A stretch of 64,000 nucleotides of DNA from Diplodia intermedia. Taxonomy: Eukaryota > Ascomycota > Dothideomycetes > Botryosphaeriales > Botryosphaeriaceae. Position numbers and translations under genes: made by a program. The stretch lies in the NCBI GenBank assembly GCA_021495925.1, contig JAKEKT010000007.1, positions 310,001 to 374,000 on the forward strand, given 5' to 3'. A model generated the notes under the pieces. It saw only the letters and a list, made by a program, of their open reading frames with translations. It did not search any database and had not been told where the DNA came from. Positions 1-10,304 of this stretch are shown here, piece by piece. Numbering within the stretch: position 1 is the first letter of the stretch; each line of letters begins with the position of its first letter.

Positions 1-443
1 ATGCACAGAGCTGCGAGGGTGATCGTTGTGGATGTGTAGTCCTCAAGAACAAACCAGCGTCAGGCAGTGCTGGTTCTGTCTTGATGCCCCCACCACAGGA
101 AGATTAGGAAGCTAACAGCAACGCTGAGAACGACATTCACGATGATGAGAATGGACAGGCTGTACCAGCCAATTCTCTGAAGCGTACTGATTTGATGATG
201 GGGAAGTGGCTTCTCCGTGGCTGATGGGCTGTGGCTCCGAGATGGAATATCCTGGAGGAGTGATGCCGAGGAAGCATGATGAAGATGAGGTTTGAGAGAA
301 CGAAACCTGAACGACACTGGGATCTTCATGCTGTTCTGTTGGTATGACCTTGTAGGATCTTGGGTTGGGCTGGAGAGAAAAGTTGGAAAAGGGGGAGGGA
401 ACTTGTCAAGGAAAGAAAAGGCTGAGAAAGTATTCGCACTCAT
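1..443 (-). pseudogene. Partial copy of a fungal multi-pass membrane protein gene with an in-frame stop
   Basis: The N-terminal part of a membrane protein gene starts at ATG 443 and runs off the left edge. It is a paralogue of the gene at 1080-3350. Both have a hydrophilic N-terminus, a conserved GWYS motif at the start of the first membrane segment, a segment ending in WW, and a following VLEDxTST stretch. In this copy a TGA stop at 60-62 falls between the WW and VLED motifs, where the intact copy reads Trp. Beyond the stop, homology resumes in the same frame to position 1, so the stop is an internal lesion and not the natural end. No GT..AG intron can remove it. The copy is probably a pseudogene or makes a truncated protein. 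The rest of the gene lies outside the window, so its state is unknown. Confidence 0.55.
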
Positions 444-501
444 GAGTTCCTGGGGTAGTTCTCCGAGGTGTTGTATGTGTTCACCAAAGCACTGTCACTA
501 C

Positions 502-595
502 GCCGCAATAAGCGCGCGCCGAGCCTTGCGTGGAGAACTCGGCTACCGAGAAATCACTGACGAATGACATACTCTGTTCAAGCGCCAGAATGGGA
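502..595. repeat. Duplicated upstream segment, copy 1
   Basis: The stretch upstream of the truncated membrane protein gene matches 3499-3590, upstream of its intact paralogue. The best block is a perfect 24-base run starting at about 503 (GCAATAAGCGCGCGCCGAGC and onward). It continues through related ACTCGGCTACCGA and GTTCAAGCGC blocks. The duplication therefore covered the 5' flank as well as the coding region. Confidence 0.7.
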
Positions 596-1079
596 ATCGT
601 CGCACACTTGGATCGTTCGTAAATAGCAAGATCGATTCACGTTGTTCTGCAAGGCGATCGGCGGGTCGAAGCCCTTGGGCATCCGCATACGTACGTCCCT
701 TTCGCTCTGGAACAGAGGAAGCACAGAAGGTGGCAGAAGATTTGAGCTTTCTGACTCGACCGAAGACGCGACACGCTTTCTACGTGGGTATTTGAATCAA
801 TTGTCCAGACGTCGTTGTGGGTATTGAATGGATGCGATTGCGTTCAGACATTGGATTTAATTGCCCGCATAAGTATGGTGCAATGTCTCTGTGAGGCAGC
901 TGCGAGTAGGCTCAATCCGCAGTGAAACATATCATCTTGCGCGTTGAGATTGGCTCTGAAGAAAAGCACGCATCGAAGGATGTGATGTTGTAAACAATAC
1001 ATTGTCTCATTCCGAAATCTATACTTATGCACAACGTTGAATATAAAGGCTCGCTGCTCATAGCCGATACTCCCACGCG

Positions 1080-3350
1080 TCAAGCTGACACACCAATGCG
1101 TCCCGTGTCGGGAATCTGTTGGATTCGCACCCGCTGCTTTGCGATGCCCAAGTTCTTTAATGCTCTCTCCACATCGCCGTCGCTGGCCAGTGTGGAGACT
1201 CTCATGACTTCATCAGTCGCGCGTGTCGATACTTGTGCCGCCGATGACCAGGCGTTGTCGAGGATTGACCACCTGCTCAGGGCGCAGAAGAGCACGAAGA
1301 CGGTCGAGATGAGCATGAGATGAGTTCCGATCATCAAGAACACCGCTGTAATCCCATGTGCGTCCCTTGGAAAGGATTTGGTGAGGAATTCGGTTGTGGT
1401 GACGTTGTCGCTGACAGTGAAGGCGTCCAGTGAGCCGTAGTAGATCATGCGCGTTAATGCCGTCAGAAGTCCCTGAAGGGCAATGCTGGGGTCGGAGGTC
1501 TCATTGAGTGCTTTTACGAACAGCATGGCAAGCTTTCCATCCATCACCGTCTCCCCGGGGCTTATGAACCGAGCATCTCCGACACATTTAGCAGCGAAGC
1601 AAATCATCCGGCTTGGTGTTTCCGCTTTAATGGGTTTGTCTGCGTTTGACGCGCATGGCCTGATTGCCGGGTTGACCCACAAGGCAGGGAAAATTGATGC
1701 TCCCTCGCCGGGTTTTAAAGATTCCATTACTGTGTTCCGATCCAAGGTCAGTACGCCTCGCTCCTCCAAAGACAGACTTTCCCCAGATGCACCAAGTTGC
1801 TTCACAACGTCGGTTGATATGAACTGGGAATCCTTTGCATTGTACGTCATTGTTGGTTCAGTCCGATTGCCTGATGAGTAGGCCGACACGTGTGTCTGAG
1901 AGCTATTACCCCTACGCCTTTCGTTAGCTTCTCTTGAAACAGAAATGAGTAGGATTGTTCTCACATTGCATCAAAACATAGTGTTGCGTTGATGGTCGGC
2001 GGCGGGTACGACCACCCGGGCTTGTATACGTAATCCATGAGCTTCTCCGGCTCAAGGTGCAGCCACGGTCCAGATGTTGATACCTTCCAACCGTCTGCGG
2101 AAGGGCTGGAGAATGACGGCGTGTAAACCATTGACCAAAATGATCCTTCCGGAAGTTCAACAAAATGCATATCATCCAACTCTTGATAATAAAGGACCAA
2201 ATACGAATGACCGGTGTTGGAAACGTCGGACATGAGCGTGTTGCTGTTTCCGAGGGTACAGATATTGTACCAAGATGATGAAGACGGATCCCAGTTCATA
2301 CCTTCGCAGTCGAACGCTTGTCCTATGTTGCCGTCATAAACCCCCGAGCCGTTGAGAAGAGGATGGGGGGGATTCGTGACATGGCCTACAAAGCGTTTCG
2401 CCCAAAACTCATTCCAAATGACGGTTGCATTCGTAAAAACAGGAGGAACGCAGACTACGCGGGCATCAAATACTGAAGCCGGGCCCGAGTAGCTCTGAAG
2501 CGTCGCTCGCGAAGATTGGGACGAGATTGGTAGGAAGGCCCGAAGCGAAAGGACCTGTGTCGCCGTGGGTGTGTGAATGCTCAGATTGGTCTGTCGGGGC
2601 CTCGGCAAATGCTTCGTACGAGGACGGTGCCTGAGCCCACTGGTCCTTTTCGCTATGGATATTGATTTCCTCAAGGCTGTATTTCTTTTCTGAGGTTTGG
2701 GGCAGTCCCACGGCGATGCCAGCGGAGACGTCCAAGAGCAGGATAGTGGATGTGAATTGCGAGGTCAGCGTTACAATTGCAAGCAAAGTAACAAGGATGA
2801 AAGTCAAGGCCCCTGCAATGCTCCTGCAGTTACGGGAGAAGACAGCGATGGATGCGATCGGGCCGGTGTTCGTGTAACGCATCGTTGAGAACCGAAGCGA
2901 TTGCTGGAGAGGAGAACCCCATTTCTCCAGCGTCAATGCCGCAAGCATCGAAACTGCAACAGCCGACTGTGCAGAAACGGTGAGTTGGATGGAAAGGGCA
3001 GCAATGACGATGGCGGTGGAGGTGCGGTCTTCAAGTACGATCCACCTCCACAGGACGTTGTCGTGATCGCACCACCAGAAGAAGGCCAGGAATGCCAGAG
3101 CAGCAGCAAACACGAGTGTTCCTGAGGCGTTGACTAAGATCGAATACCATCCAAGCCGGCGTAGGATGGTGACGCGGTGTGATGGCAGAGCCTTTTCCTT
3201 GACTGATGATTGTTCTTGCGTGTACGTATCGAAACTTGAGGAAGAGTTTTGAGGCGCGGACATCTGGTTCGACCAGTGTGAGATCCTGGAAAGAATAGAA
3301 GAGAAGACCGTATGCAGCATCCCGTTGGTAGCTTTCATTGGACTGTCCAT
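1080..3350 (-). CDS. Fungal-specific multi-pass membrane protein (intact paralogue)
   Basis: I do not recognise a characterised family. Similar orphan membrane proteins are common in filamentous ascomycetes. The start is taken as ATG 3350, with in-frame alternatives downstream. The protein has a hydrophilic N-terminus and three hydrophobic stretches near the N-terminal third (GWYSILVN.., TAIVIAALSIQL.., GALTFILVTLLAI..). A long extracellular-looking middle follows with several N-glycosylation sequons. A final membrane segment (GTHLMLISTVFVLFCAL) precedes a short cytosolic tail. The last intron is clear: 1918-1964, 47 nt, GTGAGA..AG with GCTAAC branch site. Between about 2570 and 2640 the reading frame changes. 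A 40-45 nt intron ending at CTGAG would fix it, but its signals are weak, so a frameshift cannot be excluded. The gene belongs to a local duplication with 1-443. Confidence 0.6.
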
Positions 3351-3498
3351 CAGGAGGCAAAAGTAGACATGCGAGTTCAAAGTAGAGGGGAAACCGGAAA
3401 GAACAGCTTTGCAAAGAATTCGTAGCTGGGCATGTGGGCTCTGCAGAGAGAAAAGAAGACAGACACAGTTAAGCTTATCGCCGTGGTGTTGACTGTGC

Positions 3499-3590
3499 CG
3501 CAATAAGCGCGCGCCGAGCCTTGGACCGGGGATTCGGTTACCGAAAACCTATTGACGAGTAGTATGTCTCGTTGAAGCGCGACAGATCAG
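3499..3590. repeat. Duplicated upstream segment, copy 2
   Basis: This is the counterpart of 502-595, lying just upstream of the intact membrane protein gene in the same relative position. The shared core is the AATAAGCGCGCGCCGAGCCTT block. A weaker related motif (GCCGCAATACGCGCCCG) recurs near 3660 and hints at a third, decayed flank. Confidence 0.7.
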
Positions 3591-3649
3591 TCGTTACCAT
3601 TGACCTGGGAGAAGTGTGCGGAAAAAGAATTGTTGAAGTGTGGAAGCGC

Positions 3650-4178
3650 TTACTCCACGCCGCAATACGCGCCCGTTTCCATCATCGGATAAGCGCAGGA
3701 GCACATTTGCCGCCTGGAAATCTGCAGGCAGTTCTCAAAGCATCTACACACGGCGTTCCTCCGAGAATAGCTTGCATCTGTGTCCTGGTCGGTCTCGCAT
3801 ACAATCAATGCACGGTAGAGCAATTGCCATGCCGCAACGTTAAGTCTCCGAAGTTCTTCGGCCCGTGCACACTCAGTGTTCCAATATGGAGTCAAGAAGA
3901 ATGCCGCTTGCCTAGCATGTACCGCGGTAAACGACTGCTGTGTCGTTTCCAAATCCGTTTCCAATGGCCCATGCTGTTGCACCAACGTTGCACGCTAGCA
4001 CCAGGCAAAAAATGAATATCTGAAGATGAAGAGCATTTCTTTGCTTTGACAGGCGTTTGGAGAGAGTCCGCGTACGGTAGTGTTCTGGGTTGCATTGAGG
4101 GAACCATGGGCTAAAACGATGGATGTTTGCGAACCGATCGCTACAGAGGTCTTGGTCAGCGAAGTGCGCTAATCGCAA
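3650..4178 (-). pseudogene. Decayed membrane-protein gene fragment
   Basis: On the minus strand, 4178-3915 encodes basic sequence followed by one hydrophobic segment (IFIFCLVLACNVGATAWA) and a motif VVYRGTC, ended by a TAG. Related sequence continues in other frames down to about 3650, including NCLQISRRQMCS. The order of a membrane segment, a Y-x-G-x-C motif and then an N-C-x-Q motif resembles the N-terminus of fungal DUF6536 proteins. That assignment is tentative. Several stops and frame changes mark it as a relic. Confidence 0.35.
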
Positions 4179-4549
4179 ATAGTAAGACGATACTCACCTT
4201 TGCCACTGTGTGCCTACATTCTCAGCCGTGGGTATGACCGTACGTGCATGCAGCTGCTACTCAGTGTTACTTTCTCTTGGAGGTAAAAGAATCGTAGACT
4301 ATAGCAGTTCAGCGTTGGATCCAGTAGCATCCGTTTCGATATACCATACAGATTATTTTGTTCTTTCGGCTTCGCTGACAGTGGTGGGTTGAGATATTTC
4401 CGTGTTGGCTGGAGTGCGCTCTGTGCAGATGTTCTGCATTTTGTTGAAATATGGAGTGAATTAGAGGCTTTCAACAAACAAGGCTATGGCTGAAGACTCA
4501 AGGCTGGGGAAGAATCTGCAAAATTTGACGCTTCGACTGGCGAGTTTAA

Positions 4550-4924
4550 TTACATTGGGGCTGAACATGATGCAAGGCAGAAACGTATTCTTGGAACATG
4601 GCTGATATGTTTGTGTGACGGGACGTGCAACAAGCGTACGGAAGGACGATGCGAAAGTTTGCGATGTTGAGTTATACTTAAGGGTATTTGCAGCCTGATA
4701 GCCTGCAAGCAATTCCCAGAACGTCTACATGTGTTCCTTTTAGAAGAGCCTGCGTCGGCCTCCAAGGAGACGGGATCGGCCTGAATGGAGGCGATGTTTG
4801 CAGGCCCAGGGACATTCTTGCAGTCTGGCAGAGAGTATAGCGAGCAGCGGAAAGCTAGCAGAGATGCAGAAGTTATCTCCTTTCCATCAACAGTCAAGAA
4901 GCCAAAGGTAGTTTCAGCGGGCAT
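4550..4924 (-). pseudogene. Second decayed fragment, related to the 3650-4178 relic
   Basis: Bases 4685-4770 align with 3700-3775: a shared TATTTGC/CATTTGC start, then CCTGCAAGCAATTC against TCTGCAGGCAGTTC, then GTCTACATGTGTTCC against ATCTACACACGGCGTTCC. On the minus strand this gives NCLQAIRLQI, matching NCLQISRRQM of the neighbour. The two relics are diverged duplicates. The 124-codon open stretch starting at 4924 otherwise resembles nothing I know. I regard it as noncoding remains. Confidence 0.35.
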
Positions 4925-5926
4925 CCGAAAGCGGATAGTCCCTGAATATCACGTCGAAACAAGCTGGACGCGAGCCCTCAGCTCTCCGCGTCATGCCAGT
5001 GGTTTGAAACGCCGACAGCGCCGATCGGTCGCCGCAGAGACCCCACGGCAGGCTGTAGCATAACGGCGAAAGGGGAGGCCGCACGAGGAGTAACCGAACA
5101 AGGCAGGGAGCAGAAGCGATCGTCCTGACCGGATGGACCAGCGTGTAGATAAACGGGGTGGAGGCAGTTTCGAGCACCACACGTTGCGTGGCACCGGCAC
5201 GCAGGCCGGGCACCATCAAATAAACGGACGTCGCCAGCCGTCGCAGCGAGAGGCTGGCTGCATGTAAACGTCGTTTCGCACACGCGATTCCCCTCAAAGC
5301 TAAAACGAAGCTTTGACCGATCAGCGCGATCGTCGCTAGCAGCAGATTCCGGGAGCCAACCGTTGCATGCACTCCTAGGGGTCAGTTGACGAGAGCCTGC
5401 GCGTATGCCGGGATGGATCGAGGTGGCCGCATGCATGCCGGCGCCATGACGACGGCCGCGTTGATGCAGCGGGCACGGGGTGAGGTAGGCGTCCCGCATG
5501 GTGCAGCCGGGGTGCGCCTGGCCGTAGGGCTGACTTGGCTTCCGCCGCAATCTCCCTCGAGTCCGGGGCGATCGTTCGTCTCTTTTGTAGAGGCAGAGGG
5601 CAGAGGGCAGCGGTGCAGCTGCGACGGTAGCAGTCGCGCGGCGGCCGAAGGCGATGGAAGGGCGGGTGCGGCGCGCAGCCGGTCCGAGCAGGGAGCAGAG
5701 GGCGGATTACGCCTGCTGATGAAGCAGCGAAGAATGGCCTAAGCACGCAACCGCACGGGCCGAGGCCGCCGGCCTTCCTCATGCCCTGTGGTCCCTCTCC
5801 CGTCGGCGCCGACTCATCGATCCGCCGCCTCTGTAAATATATGCCCTCAATTCTCCCGCCGCCTTCTGTTCGAGATACCCCCAAGATACCCCAATTAACC
5901 TCCCTTCCACCCGTCCTTTAAGCACC
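4925..5926. other. Intergenic, RIB1 upstream region
   Basis: I see no convincing gene here. The overlapping open frames on both strands fit high GC content rather than coding. The last 100 bases before the RIB1 start are pyrimidine-rich (CCTCCC, CCACCCGTCC), as is common in fungal promoters and leaders. Confidence 0.6.
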
Positions 5927-7135
5927 ATGGCAGGCACCCTCCCCGCCCACGCCTCGCCCGCCTTCCAGCCCTTCCACACCCCGCAGCCAGCGCCCGCGGA
6001 TGGTCGGCCACAGCCCGCGCGCAACGTCTCCGACTTCCACCTCGAAGCCTCGACCCCGCCGCGAACGAACACCAGCGACTCCAATGACGAGGACGCGCAC
6101 TCGCACCCGCCGCCGCCCTCCATCATCTCGCCCGCCTTCACCCCGCCCGCCACGCCCGGCGGCCGGAGCACGCCCGCGCTGAGCCGCGAGGCCGCCTCGG
6201 TGCCCGTCGACCACAGCGCCGCGGCGGCCGCCGACGAGCACAGCAGGCCGGCGCTGGTGGAGCGGCTGCCCGAGGTGCAGTGCGTGGTGCGCGCGCGCAT
6301 CCCGACGACGACGGGGCAGGAGATGTTCCTGCACGTCTACCAGAACGACGTCGACAGCAAGGAGCACCTGGCCATCGTCTTCGGCAACGACATCCGCTCG
6401 CGCTCGCTGGACGCGCCGCGGCCCGGCGAGACGGAGCGCGACCGCATGATCCGGGGCGCCTACGTCGGCCGCCTGTTCCCGGGCCGCACGAGCAGCCGGC
6501 TGGAGCAGATCAAACAGGAGGCGGGCGTCGCCGCGGCCTCTTCTTCCCCGCAAGAAACATCTTCACTTGCCGCCTCGCCGCTCGTGCGCATCCACTCCGA
6601 GTGCTACACGGGCGAGACGGTGTGGAGCGCGCGCTGCGACTGCGGCGAGCAGCTGGACGAGGCGGCGCGGCTGATGAGCCTGCCCAGCTCGGGCGGCGGC
6701 GTCATCGTCTACCTGCGCCAGGAGGGCCGCGGCATCGGCCTGGCCGAGAAGCTCAAGGCGTACAACCTGCAGGACCTGGGCAACGACACGTACGAGGCCA
6801 ACCTGCTGCTGCGCCATCCCGCCGACGCCCGCAGCTACGGCCTCGCCACCGCCATGCTCGTCGACCTCGGCCTCGGCGGCGACGCCGGCATCCGCCTGCT
6901 CACCAACAACCCCGACAAGGTCGCCGCCGTCGAGGGCCCCAACCGCGAGGTCGTCGTCAACGACAGGGTCGCCATGGTCCCGCTCGCGTGGAAGCAGGGC
7001 ATGAAGGGCAGCGAGGAGGTGGAGAAGTACCTCTCCACGAAAGTGAGTCCTGCGAGAATACCCCCCTGCAATGCCAATGCTAACAGAGTCCAGATCGAGA
7101 AATTTAAGCACATGCTCAGCCCTGACGCTACATGA
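5927..7135 (+). CDS. RIB1: GTP cyclohydrolase II (riboflavin biosynthesis)
   Basis: RIB1 catalyses the first committed step of riboflavin synthesis: GTP to 2,5-diamino-6-ribosylamino-pyrimidinone 5'-phosphate, with formate and pyrophosphate. The ATG has a good context (CACCATGG). About the first 110 residues are a low-complexity Pro/Ser/Thr-rich extension. The RibA core follows: zinc ligands C226, C237 and C239 in SECYTGE..RCDCGE, the catalytic RQEGRGIGL loop near residue 265, and LLTNNPDK near 325. A 51-nt intron at 7043-7093 (GTGAGT..CTAAC..CAG) interrupts the 3' end. It is a multiple of three and has no stop, so a naive frame reads through it and adds 17 foreign residues. Spliced, the protein is 385 aa and ends KYLSTKIEKFKHMLSPDAT, like other fungal RIB1. 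It converges on eIF1A. Confidence 0.93.
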   Translation: MAGTLPAHASPAFQPFHTPQPAPADGRPQPARNVSDFHLEASTPPRTNTSDSNDEDAHSHPPPPSIISPAFTPPATPGGRSTPALSREAASVPVDHSAAAAADEHSRPALVERLPEVQCVVRARIPTTTGQEMFLHVYQNDVDSKEHLAIVFGNDIRSRSLDAPRPGETERDRMIRGAYVGRLFPGRTSSRLEQIKQEAGVAAASSSPQETSSLAASPLVRIHSECYTGETVWSARCDCGEQLDEAARLMSLPSSGGGVIVYLRQEGRGIGLAEKLKAYNLQDLGNDTYEANLLLRHPADARSYGLATAMLVDLGLGGDAGIRLLTNNPDKVAAVEGPNREVVVNDRVAMVPLAWKQGMKGSEEVEKYLSTKVSPARIPPCNANANRVQIEKFKHMLSPDAT

Positions 7136-7766
7136 GTCTCGCTTCGACCGTGTACAAGAGACAACTGTAAATGATTTCTGCTTATAAGCACATTCTTGCC
7201 ATTGGAAAAGCATACTCGGTTGGCGTTATCGGAGAACCTGGGAGGAAGGCCGGTGGCCTTTTATTGTAGAACAACCAAGAAAGCCAGGGCGGAGCGCGAG
7301 CTCTCTATTTACACCCAACGCCCTATGTTTCCAAATCGATTTTTGTAAATCTCTCTCCAAGGAAGAAGACACGGAAGAGGGCGCTGCTTGCTCAACGATT
7401 TCGAGGACGGGAAATCCGCAAATTGAATTCTTCTGCTGAAAAGTCTTTGTCCGGCTGGTGATGCGCTCCTTCTCTCTTCTGCCAGTCACACAAAAATGAC
7501 AATGTTTTGCCCCGAAACTCCCACCGCTCTATGATTCCCTCCCCAGAAGCCCGGCACGAACTCATGTCCGCGCCAACCGGAGTTTCTGAAATAAAACCCA
7601 AGGGCTAGAAGAAATACGGCTTTGTCTTCACCAGCCTCCACGCGCAGAAAAATCCCGAAAACGGAGGGGGGTGCGGGGGGAAACAACCCGAGCCCCCAAA
7701 GAGAAGACCTCGGCAACAAGCAGGCAAGCAAGCCGCTTTTATTGGACGCATGACCGCGCACGACGC
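7136..7766. other. Convergent 3' flanks of RIB1 and eIF1A
   Basis: This is the region between two convergent stops. It must hold both 3' UTRs. No gene or repeat is visible. Confidence 0.6.
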
Positions 7767-8530
7767 TCAAATGTCGTCGATGTCGGCCTCCTTGAGGTTG
7801 CTCTCGTCGTCGTCGCTGCGGTCCTCGTCGAACTCGAAGCCGATGCCGCCCTCGTCGCCCTCGCCGCCGTACGTGTCGGTCTCGTTGATCTTGGCCGTCT
7901 CGGGCAGCTCGCCGTAGGCCTTGAGCGAACGGGCCTCGTCCGAGTTGTACTTGAGGATGACGTCGCCCTTTTCGTCTTGGTACTCACGGAGGGAGAGCAG
8001 GATGCTGTGCGTGGACGTCAGCGATCGTTGTCGATTTTTTTTTTCTCTCTCTCTCCCTTTTGTGTGCAACGATGGGAAAGCTGGCATCGATACGATGTGG
8101 GATGATGGAGGGGGAAATCACTCACATGTCGCCCTGGTTGATCCAGACCTTCTTCCTCATCTTGCCGCGGATGTGGGCGAGGCGCTTCTCGCCGTCGAAG
8201 CACTGGGCCTCGAGGCGGCCGTTGCCGAGCATCTTGACGACCTGGGCATACTCCTGGCCCTCCTCCTTGAAGACGAGCTCGCGCTTGAGGTTGTCCTGCA
8301 GGGCGCGAAGAGGCCGTGTCAGCGCTGTTCTTGTGTTCTGCGTCGAGCACCGAGACGCCCCTCTCCGCCCGTATCTCCAGCCACGTCGCGCACGGAGGGA
8401 GCGTGAGGCGGTGGAGTGGCGCGGCGGCGGCAGGGCGGGCGGGCGTTGGTTGTGCGGGCGGGGAAAGGCTCACGTTCTCGTTCTTTCCACGTCTGCGGTT
8501 CTTACCGCCCTTTCCCTTGTTCTTGGGCAT
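7767..8530 (-). CDS. TIF11: Translation initiation factor eIF1A
   Basis: eIF1A promotes scanning and start-codon selection on the 40S subunit. Three exons close in frame to 154 aa, the usual family length: 8530-8474, 8295-8126 and 8004-7767. Exon 1 encodes the basic N-terminal tail MPKNKGKGGKNRRRGKNEN. Exon 2 encodes the OB-fold core (KRELVFKEEGQEYAQV, MLGNGRLEAQCFDG, RKKVWINQGD). Exon 3 completes the core (SLREYQDEKGDVILKY, ARSLKAYGELPE) and the acidic C-terminal tail, which ends in DIDDI and binds eIF5B in the family. Both introns (178 and 121 nt) are longer than most in the window and have canonical ends (GTGAGC..CAG, GTGAGT..CAG). Confidence 0.96.
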
Positions 8531-10304
8531 GGCTGCTGCGCGGGGGTTGGTGTGGCGCTGCGGCGGCGGTGGGTGGTGAGAAAGAGTGAGCGGGCGCGCA
8601 GCGTGAGAGACGTTACTTAAAACAGCGGAGGGACCAACAGCACCCGACAGCGCGCGCGTGCGTGCGACGGCGCCGCATGGAGGGGTGCTTTGACGTCATT
8701 GGTCAGTTCGGCCGTCCGAGTTCTCACGCTGCGTGTGCATCTATTTATATGCTTCTACTAGTAGCGCTGCATCGAAATCATGCAGCCGTTGCTTTCTTTG
8801 TTCTCGTCTGCGCTGAGGCCTTTTGTTCGCTCTCTGTGCTGCCTTTCGCGTGGGCCCCGGAGTGCGCGGAGAGTGAGTTGATCCGGCGGCAACCCTCCCC
8901 CAACGTCATCCTGCCAACATCGCCCTCTTCCATGTACTCAACGTTTCCTCCTGACGAGCAATTACCTTCGCCCGCCCTGCCCGGTCTATGCGATAGATCA
9001 AACCAGAAGATCGTATCATGCCCGGAGTCTGACACGGCCCTTGACCTGAAGCTTGCTCGAATTTCAGAATCCCCTTCTTCATACACCCAGTGGAAAGGCT
9101 GAAAAAAAAGAAGATAAGAAGCATATCAGCGACTGAACAATGGTCAGGAAGGAAGATTGGAAGATAAAATGAAGTGCGTCGTGGGATAGAAGCCTTTGCG
9201 CACCCTATATCTCCACCAATCTATGACTACACGCGATCCAAAAAGTTCACATGTAGATCCACCCTTCGCTTTTCTCGAAGCAGAGCGAAGCAAGAGCGGA
9301 GGGCAACATGGTGTTAAACTGAAGTGGGTCGATATGGTTTTCTCAAGGGACTGAAGAGGTGCCTGTCGTCTTTCGACAGGAGGATCCCAAAGAAAAGAGG
9401 CGCTGACTATTAAGATAGCAATAACTGATGCACACCAGGCTACCCCTACGTCTTCGAACAATCAATAATGCGGGAGTGTAGAAACAGCAAGGGCCCAGAT
9501 TCGGTAAGCGCTCGTAATGTTAAAGGTCAAATCCCTTATTGTTGCAGCACGGACAGGGACGTGTTCTTCCGTGCCTCACCGCACGTTTTCGCTGATATCA
9601 GAGGTCCAAATGCCCAGCTGCGCATGGATTTGTACATTGCTGAATCAAACAATGAGCCTGCTTTTGGTCGACAACAAAGCACAGATCGCCCTTCGTCGAG
9701 TACAACTATCTATGACCAGTTGATCCCCGTTTTCCAGCGCAATGAAAACCTACGCCAGCATTTGGGGACCGTAACCAGCAGATCCAGCTGTCCGGAAACA
9801 ACATCTGTGTGTTAAATCATTTGGATATACCCGGGCCCCACACGGGCGCGCGGCGGGGATCTAGACGGCCGAGCTGCCAAAAACCGGGGATCAATGACGT
9901 CGATTCCTGCCCCGCCACCTCGGATTGGGCGATTCTCCCCAGGACTTAAAGGTCCCCTTACACCCCGAATTTCTAATCAACCCGCCCCGGCGCAAATGCC
10001 GAGGCAGCGGGCAAGAATGGCAGCTGTGTCCGGCGTTATTGACTCTTGTCGTCATCATGGTGCTGTTTCTACCAATTTCTAAGCAACCTCGTGGCCTGAC
10101 ATCGCATTTGTATCCTCACCCTTTGAAACAAACCCGATAACCGCTCTATCAGCCCCGCTCTATTCGTTCCCCGTCCCTTAAACATCTGCCATACCCAGCA
10201 AACCATTGAACAACCCCACCGCAAGAAAACAACACAAAAAACACCAAAAGAGAGAGAGAGAGAGAAAAAAGGAAAAAGAAAAGAAAAGAAAAAACACCAC
10301 AACC
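8531..10304. other. Intergenic, no convincing gene
   Basis: The eIF1A promoter lies at the left end. A 115-codon ATG frame at 9468-9815 has no recognisable domain and mixed composition, so I do not call it. Just before the next gene, at about 10243-10296, lies a pure purine tract of GA, GAAAA and AAAG units. It probably sits in the 5' leader of the oxidoreductase mRNA. Confidence 0.55.

Noticed and set aside
5386..5742. Long open frames on both strands upstream of RIB1
   Set aside because: They overlap one another on opposite strands with Arg/Ala/Pro-rich translations typical of shadow frames in GC-rich DNA.
6280..7083. A 267-codon frame in another frame across RIB1
   Set aside because: Shadow of RIB1: Arg/Ala-rich translation of the same GC-rich codons, with no motif of its own.
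9468..9815. A 115-codon ATG open frame on plus between eIF1A and the oxidoreductase
   Set aside because: No domain, no splice context and mixed composition. Length is within what chance gives in this GC range.
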